From positions 17,863,967-17,927,966 of the forward strand of contig JBANSL010000004.1 in assembly GCA_037127255.1 (NCBI GenBank): a stretch of DNA of 64,000 nucleotides, given 5' to 3'. The position numbers and the translations under genes are program-made. The notes under the pieces were generated by a model, which did not search any database, was not told the DNA's origin, and saw nothing but the letters and a program-made list of their open reading frames with translations. Shown piece by piece: positions 21,872-33,669 of this stretch. This DNA is from Persicaria tinctoria. Its lineage: Eukaryota; Streptophyta; Magnoliopsida; Caryophyllales; Polygonaceae. Every line of letters begins with the position of its first letter. The first letter of the stretch is position 1.

Positions 21872-22389
21872 ATATGTGACTTCGTCACTTTCACTATATT
21901 AGTAAATGCATCAGTCAATTCATTGAGTATGCCTTGTAAATGAATTATCTTTTGTACCTCTTGTTCACACACTTCTGTTTGAGGATCAAGGTATAAAAAA
22001 AGTAATGGCATCCCATGTGATCTCACTTTTATTAGGGTCCATTTTGTTCTTTTCTCCCCTAGAGTTGAGAATGCATTTTCATTGAAGTGACAATCAACAA
22101 ACCTTCATGTAAATAAGTCACCTGTTGTTGGCTCGAAATATTTAATAATCGAGGGGGGTTCAAAGCCAACAAATATTCCTAATCTTCTTTGAGGAACCAT
22201 CTTTGTTCGTTGCGGTGGAGCAATTGGAAGTTGGAACATACACTGCACATCCAAAAACCTTCAGGTGTGATATATTTGGTTCCTTAACAAATACAAGTTG
22301 CATTGGGGAGTATTTTTTGTATATAGTTGGTCTCAACCGAATCAATGTTGCAGCATGTAATAAAGCATGCCCCCAAGCTGATGATGGTA
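21872..22389 (-). pseudogene. copia A integrase C-terminal part
   Basis: The minus strand reads KYSPMQLVFVKEPNISHLKVFGCAVYVP, then toward 22030 a segment like FVDCHFNENAFSTLGE, typical of the copia integrase C-terminus. The non-autonomous LTR element cuts it at 21871 and copia B at 22395. The next few residues are found on the other side of copia B, at 27199-27230. Confidence 0.85.
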
Positions 22390-22394
22390 ACTTA

Positions 22395-22532
22395 TGATAG
22401 ATTACATAGGTCTTCTCATGTATAGTGGGCTAAAAGCTCATTAAGGCTCAATACCTTTGTAACATATATATATGTTTATCAATGAATGGAAACCCTCAAG
22501 GAGGACATTACAATCAATCTCATGATCTTACA
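22395..22532 (+). repeat. 5' LTR of copia B
   Basis: 138 bp with a short TATA repeat near 22466-22475. Confidence 0.95.
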
Positions 22533-22545
22533 TGGTATCACAACC
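22533..22545 (+). other. primer-binding site of copia B (initiator tRNA-Met type)
   Basis: TGGTATCACAACC directly follows the LTR and resembles the classic TGGTATCAGAGCC site. Confidence 0.88.
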
Positions 22546-22708
22546 TAAGATCCAAAGACCCTAATTTTTTCTTTCTCTCCTTGTTCTAAACCCTAGCCGC
22601 CACCTACCCCCCCCCCCCCCTTGCTGCCACCCTCCCGCCGGCGCCGCCCCTTCCCTCTCCTCGGCAACCCCTTGCCGCCGACAACCCCTCTCTCTCCCTA
22701 CTGTTACA

Positions 22709-25700
22709 ATGGCCGACCCTCCCCCTGCCACCAACAAATCGCCCTTCCACTCCGCCCTCACGATCTTTAACATCAAAAACTACATCCCTTATCATTCTTG
22801 ATCATGAATCAAGTACCTACATCATGTGGTCTCACCTCTTCACGACCCATGTTAAGGGTCATAAAGTCCTCCACCATATTGACTCCTCCATCAATCGCCC
22901 TGAAAGTAAAGACGACGATCTCTTCGCTCAACTTGACACCATTATCCTTCAATGGATCTTCAACACCATCTAAAAAGATCTATTGACTACCATCCTCAAC
23001 CCCAAAGACACCGTCTTGGATGCCTGGAAGAAACTTCAGAATCTCTTTTAAGACAACAAGTCCACCCGTGTTGTTTATCTCGAGCACGAATTTTCAAGTT
23101 GCAAGCTTTCTTCTTTTCCGTCGATATCCGCCTATTGTCAGCACATCAAGACCCTGGCTGATCAACTAGATATCGTCGACTCCAAACCCAGCGCCACCCG
23201 CCTCGTCCTCCAGGTACTCTCGGGTCTCCCTTCTGAATACAACGCTGCTGCTACTCACATCCAGCAGACGGAACCTCTCCCTATATTCGAAAAGACCCGG
23301 TCCCAATTGATCCTGGAGGAGACTCGCCTTCAACGTCAGACCACCGAAGCCGCCAAGGACAAGACGGCGTTGGTCTCATCCAGAGACATCGACGAGACCT
23401 ACGCCCCACAGCCCAGCCACAAGAGGCGGCGGCGGCCGCTGCACTATGACACCCCTGCCCCTCCTGGTATCCCAATCCCGGCTATCCGCCTTGGATGCCC
23501 TTTGGGTACCCCGGCGCGTCGTATCGCCCACCAGCCCCGTATCCCAACCGTCAACAGGGCTTGTTGGGTCCTTCTCCTCGACCCACCGGGCATCAGGCCT
23601 ACCCGTCGTCGTCTGATCCGGCATACACTCCAACTGATGTTCATCACGCCTTCTCTTCGATGCAGCTGGCACCTCTTGACTCTGCTTGGTACATGGACAC
23701 TAGCGCCACCTCTCATATGATGAACTACCCAGGTACTCTCTCTTCTCTTTCTTTTAAGGGTCCTGCTCATTCTATTATCGTCGGCAATGGTGGTCGTCTT
23801 GCTACTTCGGGCATTGGCCACGCCACATTACCAACCCCTTACACCTTAACAACGTCCTTGTTGCCCCCAAACTAGTAAAAAACCTTATCTCTGTCCGCCG
23901 GTTCACCACTGACAATAATGTTTCTCTTGTGTTTGATCCGTTTAGTTTCTCTGTGAAGGATTTTACTACGGGGGTTACTCGCCTGAGATGTAATAGCATC
24001 GGGGAGCTCTATCCTATGTCGTCGCCCTCACCATCCAGTCCGTCAAGTCCATTCACCCTCTCGGCATCATCATCCAGTCTTTGGCATGCGCGCCTTGGTC
24101 ATTCTAGTCCTGCAGTTTTAGATTTACTTCATTCTAAGAGTCTTGTCCAATGTAATAAAGAGCCTCGCTCTAGTTTATGTTCTTCTTGTCAGTTAGGCAA
24201 GCATGCCAAACTTCCTTTTCAGCGGTCTTTAAACACTACGTTTTCACCTTTTGACATTATTCATAGTGATATTTGGACATCTCCTGTGCATAGTAAGGAG
24301 GGTCATAAGTATTACCTTTTGTTTCTGGATGATTATACACATTTCTTATGGGTTTTCCCTTTGCACTTTAAATCTCAAGTGTTTCCTATCTTTTCCAAAT
24401 TCCATACTTACATCAAAACACAATTTCACACCTCTATTAAGTGTTTTCAATGTGACAATGGTCGCGAATTTGACAACAAAGACTTTCACACTTTCTTTAA
24501 CACCAATGGGATCTCATATCGCTTGTCTTGCCCCTATACCTCTCAACAAAATGGAAAGGTCGAACGAATCATCCGAACCATTACCAATATGATGTGCTCT
24601 CTCCTCTTCCACGCATCAATTCTCATTCTATACTGGCCTTACGCCTTAGCCACCACGTGCTACCTCCTAAACATCCTCCCTTCCACCACCCTCCACCATC
24701 GCTCACCGATTCGGGCATTGTATTGCACTCTGCCTAGGTATGATCACCTTTGTACCTTTGGTTGCCTGTGTTTTCCAAATCAGTCATTTACCGCCCCTCA
24801 CAAGCTTCACCCACGTTCCACCCCTTGTGTCTTTGTCTAATCATCGCGGTTACCTTTGCCTTGATATCAAGACCCACAAGATCATTCTCTCTCGTCATAT
24901 CACCTTTGATGAGTCGCGATTCCCCTTTGCATCTCCCACACCCCCTGTGTCTCTGTCAGAGTCAGAGTACTGGGAGAGCTCTGGGGAAAAAGGAAGTGAG
25001 GGAGGGGGAGAGGCAGGAGCACTGGGAGAGCTCTGGGGAAAAAGGAAGTGAGGAAAATGTTCCTCACTTCCTTTTTCCCCAGAGCTCTCCCAGTGCTCCT
25101 GCCTCTCCCTCTCCCCCACCACCACCACCACCACCCCCCACCAGACCACACACCCGCAGTGTCTCCGGTGTCTTCCAACCCCGCCAGATCGTCTCCATGA
25201 CCACCGCACACCGCCCCGCCATCCAAACACATGACCTCGCCCCCCCCCCCCCCCCCCCCCTCCCGTCTCCTTGCCAAGAACCCATGTCGCGGGCGCAGCA
25301 CGATGCTGCGCCCGTAGCCCATCAAATTCCCACCCCTCTACCTTCACCCACGCTACTGGCGGCGGCCGCAACATCATGCTGCAGCAGCGGCCAATCAACC
25401 CGCGGCGGGCATGTTGCGCCCGCCGCATTACCCGCCACTTCTGCCTTCCCTGCCTCCGTCCCTCCCGACTCCCATTACCCCCCTGCCGTCACCCCGACCT
25501 CCCTTTCCCCCATTCCTACCTCCCACAAAACATCTCTCATCGACCCGAATTGACAGGCGGCTATGCTCGACGAATACAGGGCCCTTACGAAGAATGGTAC
25601 TTGGGTTCTTGTCCCTCGCCCTCCTTAGGCGAACGTCATTCGTTGTATGTGGCTCTTCCATCACAAGTTCCGCTCTGATGGGACGTTGAAGCGCTACAAA

Positions 25701-26990
25701 GCCCGTCTTGTGGTCAACGGTCGTTCTCAGCAGGCAGGTATTGATTGTGATGAGACATTCATCCCTATGGTCAAGCTTGCTACTATCCGAGTGGTCTTGA
25801 GTCTCGCGTTGTCGCGCAACTGGGCCATCCATTGGTTAGATGTTAAGAACGCCTTTCTGCATGACCATTAGAATGAGACAGTCTACATGTTCCAGCCGCC
25901 GGGGTTTGCTGATGCTGACCGTCCAAAGCACGTCTGTCTCCTCAAGCGCTCTCTGTATGGTCTGAAACAGGCTCTACGGGCTTGGTTCTAGTGCTTTGCT
26001 TCTCATCTGCTACGATTGGGTTTCATCGGCAGCCGTTCGGATACGTCTTTGTTCATCTATCGCAGAGGCTCAGACTTGGCCTTCCTTTTACTCTATGTCG
26101 ACGACATCATTCTCACCGCCTCTTCTTATGCTCTTCGGACGGCTATTATTTCACAATTGAGTGCGGAGTTCGCCATGTCTAATCTGGGTCAGTTGTCCTA
26201 CTTCCTGGGAGTTGTTGTTCAGCGTCATTTGTCTAGTCTGTTTCTCTCTCAAAGTAAGTATGATGCTGAGATTGTTGCTCGGGCCAAGATGGGTAACTGT
26301 AATCCTGTCGCCACCCCTATCGATACATCCAACAAGCTCAGTGCTCATTCTGGCTCTTTGGTTGATGATCCGACATTATACAGGAGCCTCGCTGGTGCTC
26401 TTTAGTATCTCACTTTCACCAGACCTGATATCAGTTACACCGTTCAGTAGGTCTGTTTGTTCATGCATGCACCCAAGGAACCTCACTTTCAGGTTCTGAA
26501 GCGGATCATTCGGTACATCAGCGACACCCTCGAGCTCGGTGCCACGATCACTCCTTCCTCTAAGCTTGATCTTGTTGCTTACACTGATGCGGATTGGGGT
26601 AGTTTCCCTGACACACGTCGCTCCACTTCTGGTTACTGTGTCTTCCTCAACGACACCCTGGTGTCGTGGTCAGCTAAGCGTCAGACTATCGTGTCTCGCA
26701 CTAGCGCTGAAGCATAATACAGGGGTGTTTCCAACGTTGTCTCCGAGTGCTCTTGGCTCCGAAATCTCCTGCTTGAGCTCCGCTGCCCTCTTCAGAAGGC
26801 CACTCTCGTCTACACTGACAACGTCTCCGCCGTCTATCTGGCTAGCAACCCGGTCCAGCATCAACGCACGAAGCACATTGAGCTTGATCTACACTTCGTC
26901 AGGGACAAGGTTGCAATTGGACATGTCCGCGTTCTACATGTCCCGTCCTCTTATCAGTACGCTGATATATTCACAAAGGGTTTACCTAGA
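22709..26990 (+). pseudogene. copia B gag-pol polyprotein, decayed
   Basis: Gag starts MADPPPATNKSPFHSALT and soon shifts frame; later gag text includes VLSGLPSEYNAAATHIQQ. The protease site reads WYMDTSATSHM (DTS where DTG is usual). Integrase at 23929-24840 has the HHCC finger (HARLGH and CSSCQLGKH) and the D,D,E residues in HSDIWTS, CDNGREF and NGKVERI. A long proline-rich linker follows. Reverse transcriptase at about 25560-26240 has [18 protein letters not shown] and LYVDDIILT. RNase H at 26560-26960 has YTDADWG, RTSAEA and TKHIELDLHFVRDK. In-frame stops include 25869-25871, 25989-25991, 26403-26405, 26448-26450 and 26714-26716. It cannot encode a full polyprotein. Confidence 0.93.
25006..25109. 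repeat. 49-bp perfect inverted repeat with 6-base loop
   Basis: The left arm 25006-25054 and right arm 25061-25109 are exact complements around AAATGT. A further direct copy of part of the left arm (32 bases) lies at 24969-25000. It sits in the linker between integrase and reverse transcriptase of copia B. Confidence 0.93.
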
Positions 26991-27056
26991 CAATTATTCA
27001 TTTATTTTCGTTCCAGTCTCACTGTACGGACCCCACCTGTTTCGACTGCGGGGGTT

Positions 27057-27198
27057 TGATAGATTACATAGGTCTTCTCATGTATAGTGGGTTAAAAGCT
27101 CATTAAGGCCCAATACCTTTGTAACATATATATATATATGTTTATCAATGAATGGAAACCCTCAAGGAGGACATTACAATCAATCTCATGATCTTACA
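27057..27198 (+). repeat. 3' LTR of copia B
   Basis: 142 bp, with the TATA repeat two units longer than in the left LTR. Confidence 0.95.
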
Positions 27199-27230
27199 AC
27201 TTAGATTTCATCAGCAATGGTTCTGGCAAT

Positions 27231-30200
27231 TGACGGAGGGAAAACCTGTCGTTGATCCGCCAAAGTAAATCTCAAACCTATAACTAGTATAGAAATAAGC
27301 AAGAGGTCAATCCCACAAGGAAATTCACCATTCAAGTGTGATTAAGATGCCAATCAAGTAACCAAAAGGGGGGTTTTGAGAGTGTACAAGATCCGCCTTT
27401 TATTAAAGCGGATTGAAGAAAGCAAAAGTAAATGATTGTAATTCAAACAATTATGAGAAGCAATTATGTAACGACCCAAAATTTAAGTACCCAAATTAAC
27501 CTCCATAAACCTACTTAGAAGGTAAATAAGGTTTGGAATACTAGATTATCGGGGAACGTTATAGGAAAAACTTGATCTTCTCCCGTGAGTTTTAGATCTT
27601 ACGACCGAGTACGAGTTATTATTAGGTTCATTTAAGCAGAAGGTTTAATTGTCAAACAATGGGGATTGCGAACCCCGAAAAGATCGTAAGCCCGTTGGAG
27701 GCTTTACCTGTCCTAGGCTATCGCGAAAACGTTTCGAACAGAAATAAAAGCGGAAATCATAAATACAACAAAACGCCACGGCCGCACCGGGTCAAAACGA
27801 TAAAACGTATGAGCAAAAGAGTACGAATGTCAAGCGCCTCCCTCACTCTTATCGTCCAAAAGGTCTGTCCCGACAACCATCCACATAAGTAAGTCATATC
27901 GGGTAAAGGGTACCTGAATCTAAAAACAAAAAAAATAAATCGGGGTCAATCATCAGAAATATGCACACTCAATGCCATATAAAGAGGCATACTTAAACTA
28001 CATGAATGTTAAAATGTTACACATAAGCAAGTGTATAGATATATATAAATGCGAAATAAACACACAAGGGCCCGTATCATCATCATAATCATCATCATCA
28101 TCACCATCATATCATAATATCTTCTCAAACGTACTCATCCTTGTCAAACATACTCATTCTTTCTCATCATAAGTCTTTCATCATTTCATTCTTGTTCCAT
28201 CGAGTATAAGTCATTTATTCAGATTTTGACGGCCGTCCTACCATAGACACATAGCATATATATGAATTATTGGATTTACTAAGTTCATCCTACGTCATAT
28301 TACCAGTTTATATTCCTAAACATGTTACTAGGTCGCGTGATGCATGAAGACTCTCGATAAGACAAAGAGTATCACATAAATCCATCATGAGTAAGTCCAG
28401 GGGACTTACCTGGAGTCCTGAGAATAAGCAAGCAATAAAGTGCACAACCAAGGATCCAATCAACAAGAGCCTATTAATTTCATTAAGCTTTCATTAGGTG
28501 GTATTCTAATGCATGGTACCCAACCTAATAATCAACATACATCCACATGAGGTTCACGATTCTATAGATTACGCACTTTGGTTAAGTGATCCGGACTTAA
28601 CCAGTTATAATCTATATCGTATTATCACATAATCGATTTTCTTCTTATCGGATCATAAGTCGGGTTATGGGTATACTTCATTTCTGTATTTTATATGCTC
28701 TAAGTTTCGGTTATGCCATCATATATTTAACCATATTCTTAGCATTCCCTTAACCAAGTTTTTTAATCGAGTCATTATAAACACTGGTTATTAAAATTAT
28801 AATAACTCTTGATCCAACTTTTGGATTGCCGTAATTTTTGAAGGGAAGTTAGATAACATTTCCATGAACATCATATTAAGACTTCAGCCAAATCAGACCA
28901 TTGGATTGGAAATAAAGTCCAAATTACAGAGGCACGTATATCCATTTCGTTTCTTGACGTTTGCTACAAAACGCAACCAAAAACACATAGAGGCTCCACT
29001 TCCTAAGCCCTTTCCAATCACACAAGATCTATTCCTAGAGAGGGGGAGGCGGATGAGGGATTACCTTTGAAGAATCCCACACAAACGACTCAAGAACACC
29101 CTCGGGAGTCCTTCGGAACACCTTTCAAACACCTTGCCATTTTGTCACCAAAAATCCCAAAACATGATTTAGATTCTTACTCAAAGTTGAATAAAAGGAG
29201 TTATAACACATGTTGGAACTGAGTTTTGGAAGAAAGGAAGGGTTCTTACGAAGAAATCAAGTCAAACTCTCAAGACCCTTCAAACACAGTTTTCTGCAGC
29301 TCCAAAGATGGACGATTTTGGCTGGGCAAACGACCTTGGATTTTTTTGTTTGAGATGTGTATGGAAAGCTGGATTCAAGACGGATCCATGGCCACCTAGT
29401 TTTCTCAATTTGGATGAGTATCAGAGTATGGAGGGAGTTATGCTATTTCTTGTGAAGGTTGTCCAAAATGGACCTAAAATGGAGCAAGGCTCTCCTTCTC
29501 TCTCTCCTCTCAAGTGACGGTGGGGCTTCTTTGGATGAGCTCCTCATGAGTCTTGGGGTCAGGCTTATAGAGGAGAGGGGTGGTTGGCTTCATGATTCAA
29601 AGCATGGGTGTGATGGGAAAGAAGTGATGGGAGTGGTTGAATGTCTACGTTCACAAGCAAGCCACAAGTCAAGGGTTCGGTGGCTCAATGTTGGGCAATT
29701 TGGGTGGATGACCTCTTTAACATAATGTAAAACTTGAGCTCGCAAAGCGTTAAAATCTGTTACGTTTATAAGATACGAGAAAAGTGGCTTGAGTATATTT
29801 TTCCCGTCATTGAATCCATGTAAAGCTAGGCATAAAATTTTAAAATTTTACGGGTTTTCATAATTATAAGGGAGGATAATATTCGGATTATCCTACGGAT
29901 ATTTTATAAATATTAATTAAATTCCGGTCTTTACAAATTCTACCTACAATTTTCCACTTAATTTGGTTGAAGCGATCCTTGTAACTTCTTCTCGTCCTAT
30001 TAAGTTTCCTATGAATGCCCTTGTCCCGACCTAATATAGTTACTAGTCCAACCAGTCCTAGCAACCCTTATCAATCGAACAGTCCCTAAAGAAGAACTTA
30101 ACTCAATTGATAGCTTTAAGTTCAGAGATTAACCAATGTAGTTGCAGACTTGCAGTCCCTAAAGAGGGATTTAACTACACATTCAACTTCCTACTCATTC

Positions 30201-31114
30201 AATTAGTTCAACCAGCCATAAAGGAACAAGTTTGCCACTTAGGTTAAGGTTCACAACCAGGAATCTACAAAACCTTAGCAATTGAATTGATCTAACAAGT
30301 TGGCCAGACAAGATAGAACAAATCGATAAATAATCAAGCACAAAGAAGTTGAAGCATTCAAATATAAGAAACAAGGAACGAGAATTAGAAACTCACAATC
30401 AATCCAAATGAAGCTTCAAATTGCAGGCAGAATAGATGAGTTTAGTTCCTCATGGAAGACATCGCTCAAAATCCCTAAAGTGTCTGATGAAAGAATAAAA
30501 TAGAAGTTGTAGAAAAATAGCTTAAAGTCGGCCTTATAACAATTCAAGTCGGCCATGAAACAAAAACATAACAACTAGGGTTTTTAATAATCGAAACGCG
30601 GCGCTCTGGGTAAATGCGGCGACCGCGGCAAATTGATGTGCTGCGGCCGCGGCATATGTGTTGCGCCCGCTGCAATGGTCTTTTATGGAAAATCTACTTT
30701 GAATCAGCTCTCGGCGTCAACAAGAAAGTTGTAGCTCTCTGAAAGAGCTTTTCAACGCATGGTCATAGTAGTCGATCGGACAACCAAGGCCTCCAGAAAG
30801 TGTAAAACAAGTTCAGCATGTCTGGCGACAACTTTTGTAGTCTTGTTCTTCGTTTAGGCTCGCTTCTTCTTCTCAGGACCTCTTGAGATCTTAATGTAAG
30901 CTTCTTCGATCAACTAGACATTCTCATCTAATGCGTCATCAACCCATGTCTCATTATCGGATCCACGATTACCTGAAATAATCAATAAAAGTGTGTAGAT
31001 TCCGACTCTACTAACATAGAGAGCAAATATGCAAATTGTACTTAATCCATGCATAAAATGCATCTTAACTAAGTTAAATGCAACCTATTATAACTACCTA
31101 AATGCATGCTATCA
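27231..31114 (-). mobile_element. solo LTR Y (gag-type LTR family) with nested family X copy 2
   Basis: It runs from TGACGGAGGG to GCTATCA and is flanked by the 5-bp duplication GCAAT (27226-27230 and 31115-31119). Without the nested X copy it is about 1.4 kb long, and it has no internal region or second LTR. Its start resembles the LTR of element 2 (TGACGAGAGGG, then a CAAGAGGTCAATCCCACAAG-like block), so the strand is inferred from that. It carries a GC-rich array near 30597-30680 and the conserved hairpin block at 30724-30761. Confidence 0.85.
27467..29935. mobile_element. family X, copy 2: apparent solo LTR of 2469 bp
   Basis: The ends are TGTAACGACCC and GGTCTTTACA, imperfect inverted termini with TG and CA. 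The flanks AATTA and AATTC match at four of five bases, as for an old 5-bp duplication. It is homologous to the copies at 56266 and (inverted) 61245, for example in the stretch around CGTAAGCCCGTTGGAGGC. No coding region is recognised. Confidence 0.75.
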
Positions 31115-31119
31115 GCAAT

Positions 31120-32116
31120 TAATTATAATCATTTGATTAACGATTATGCGAGACCATTTTGTGTATGTACATGTGCTACTAGGTGCTCCACTATAATCCC
31201 AATTGACATACAATAGTCATTAAATGTTTAGAATGTGAATTCTCCTGCATTATCTAGTCAGATTTTCTTTATTGCATAATCTGGAAATTGTGCTTTTAAT
31301 TGTATGATTTGAGCAAAGGAGCTTAGCAAATACGACATTTCTTGTCGACAATAAGCTCACATATGACCAGGGTGTTGATGCATCTATTAGCACCATAAAG
31401 TAGCGAAATGGTCCACATGGTGGCGCAATTAGCCCACATATATCCCCTTGAATTCTTTCTAAAAATGCAGGAGCTTCAATTGCTATTTTATTTTTCGAGG
31501 GCCTAATGATCAGTTTGCCTAACAAGCAAGCAATACAATTGAGATCACTTGTCTATAAGCTCCTCTTATCCTTTAATTCATGACCAAGTGAATTCTCAAT
31601 AATATGCGCATCATTGTTATACCTGAACGACCCAATCAACCATGGCACAAGTTAAACATTTTATAGTCGTCTGGACTTCTCCTATACACCATATTGATCT
31701 CAAATTGACTTATATGAGTATAATATAGTCCAGAGGAATAAGTTGGTAGCTTCTCTACCACTTCCCTTTTTCCTGATATATGTGCAGTCAAGCACAAATA
31801 AGTACCCATTTTCATTTTCATTCGTGGTTTCAATATGAAACCCATTTTGACGCACATCTTTGAAGCTTAACAGATTTCTATGAGACTTCCTCGGCTATAG
31901 TGCTTCTTTTATCATGAGCTTTGTTCCTCTTGGAAGCAAGAGGCAAGCTTTTCCCGGTCCTTCGATCAACTTAGCCACACCTGAAATTGTGTTGACATTT
32001 CCTTCATAGATTTTCAACTGAGTGAAGTACTCTTTGTTTTTCAGAATGGTATGCGTCGTGGCACTGTCCACTAGACATTGCTCGTTAGGATCATGATTAA
32101 CTTCAGATGCATTCAT
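31120..32116 (-). pseudogene. copia A protease and integrase core
   Basis: The protease part reads CLVDSATTHTILKNKEYF, a degenerate copia D-[TS]-[GA] active site with the usual THTIL context, and then NVNTISGVAKLIEGPGKA. The zinc-binding pre-integrase region follows at 31857-31560. The integrase core starts at 31525 (FLERIQGDICGLIAPPCGPF, then VLIDASTPWSYVSLLSTRN), with its catalytic Asp in GDICG. Stops and shifts interrupt it. Solo LTR Y is inserted at 31114. Confidence 0.88.
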
Positions 32117-32399
32117 AACTTCAGAAATTAAGAAAACACAAAGTTAATTCCAACATTATATTACATGGTTGATTGAAATTAAAGTTACACTAATATCATA
32201 CAAGGATATTTCATAGGACTCAAATAAGGAAATTGAAATTACACTGATATATACAAGGACACTTGATAAGACTTAGACAAATAAACATGCATAACTTGTT
32301 AGAGACATGGAAATTTAGAAACTTTCATCAAAGGGAAATTCATCACCAGTCTTGACATTATTTGCAAACATGTCTATGAGATCAAGAGTGGGAATGTGT

Positions 32400-33215
32400 G
32401 GAGCATTGTTGGTAGCAAAGGTTGCTTCCACATCCTTTCCCTTTTCTTTCTAGGAAGCTTGATACAGCTCACACAAGTGTTTAGCCGTACGACACACTTT
32501 GGCCCAATAGCTAGTCATCCCACATTGATAACATTGAGACTTGGTTTTGTTTGGTGTTCCTGTTGGACACTTGGACCCCTCTGGACCTTTTATTTCATCC
32601 CCTTGGAGGAGGATTCTCCAGGATTACAATGTTTTTAGGAGAAGTTACCTTTCACATAGCCTTGTTTGCGGTCATTGGCACAACCTTTCAATTTCTTGTA
32701 ACCCCGTGAATTTTTACGACCATCGCCCTTTTTTGTGTTGGCATTCATAGCATTCACAACATTCGCTTCGGGGTATGGTGTTGCACCTGGAGGCCTCATG
32801 TTGTGGTTCCTCATTAGGAGTTTATTATTTTTCTCCGCTACAAGCATCACATTTATCGGGTCAGAGTACTTTTTAAAGTCACACTGCTTGTATTGTTGTT
32901 GTAACAACACATTAGATGCATGCATTGTTGAGAATGTCTTCTCCATCATTTGCTCCTTGGTAATTTCACGGCCACATAATTTCAATTTCGATGTGATTCA
33001 AAACACAACAGAGTTATACTTCCTCATATTTTTGAAATCTTGAACTCGTAAAGAGTTCGATTCATATATGGCCACTGAGAGTAATATATTCAGTTTATTG
33101 TCGTATCATTCGGCTAAATTCTCGCACGATTCCTTCGGATCTTCCATTCGATGTATCTTTATCCTAACAGGTCAAGAACATCAAATTCCCTTTTGGTGAT
33201 ATTTGTCATAATAGT
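32400..33215 (-). pseudogene. copia A gag
   Basis: The N-terminus reads MTNITKREFDVLDLLG, as in plant copia gag, with a stop right after it near 33170. Further fragments are EQMMEKTFSTMHASNVLLQQQY and an RPPGATPYPEANVV segment. The zinc knuckle at about 32500-32541 reads CYQCGMTSYWAKVC: the expected zinc-binding His is Tyr. Premature stops occur near 32635 and beyond. Confidence 0.8.
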
Positions 33216-33223
33216 ACTACACA

Positions 33224-33669
33224 TAGACCTGTCAAAACACAACCCGACCCGGCCGACCCGACCCGACCGCCCGGAAAATTTTCGACCCGAACCCGGAAAT
33301 TTTTTTCGACCCGAACCCGAAAAACCCGAAATTTTCCGGGTCATCTGGGTTTCGACCCGGTGACCCGATTGACCCGGTATTTTCGACCCGATTTTACCCG
33401 ATTGACCCGGTGACCCGGTTGATTTTTAATTAAATATAATTAATTTTTTTTAATATATAATTAAAATTTATTGCAAAATTGTCAAATCATGATTTTTTTA
33501 ATTTAAAATGGAAAAAATTGACAAACTTGAAATCGACCCGAAATGACCCGAAACCCGGTCAAACCCGGGTTCTAGTCAACCCGGAAAGACCCGGGACCCG
33601 TTTTACCCTGGACCCGTTTTACCCGAGACCCGAAGTGACCCGACCCGAATAACCCGTTTGACAGGTCTA
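33224..33669. mobile_element. hAT-type MITE rich in ACCCG repeats
   Basis: Terminal inverted repeats TAGACCTGTCAAA and TTTGACAGGTCTA are flanked by the 8-bp duplication ACTACACA (33216-33223 and 33670-33677), the size typical of hAT. The body has dozens of ACCCG and GACCCG units on both sides of an AT-rich centre (about 33420-33530). It carries no coding sequence. It sits just upstream of the gag start of copia A. Confidence 0.9.

Larger units (their letters stand above)
22395..27198 (+). mobile_element. complete copia element B
   Basis: Short LTRs (22395-22532 and 27057-27198) begin TGATAGATTACATAGG and end CTTACA. The 5-bp duplication ACTTA flanks them at 22390-22394 and 27199-27203. It has an initiator-Met primer site, a gag-pol region in copia order (protease, integrase, reverse transcriptase, RNase H) and a G-rich polypurine tract (CTGCGGGGGTT) before the right LTR. 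It lies inside the integrase of copia A. The coding region has several stops and shifts. The two LTRs differ at only a few bases plus a TA-repeat length change, so the insertion is fairly young. Confidence 0.95.

Noticed and set aside
24895..25428. Minus-strand frames opposite the copia B linker
   Set aside because: Glycine-rich text is produced by the complement of a proline-rich, C-rich linker, with no domain and no support from neighbours.
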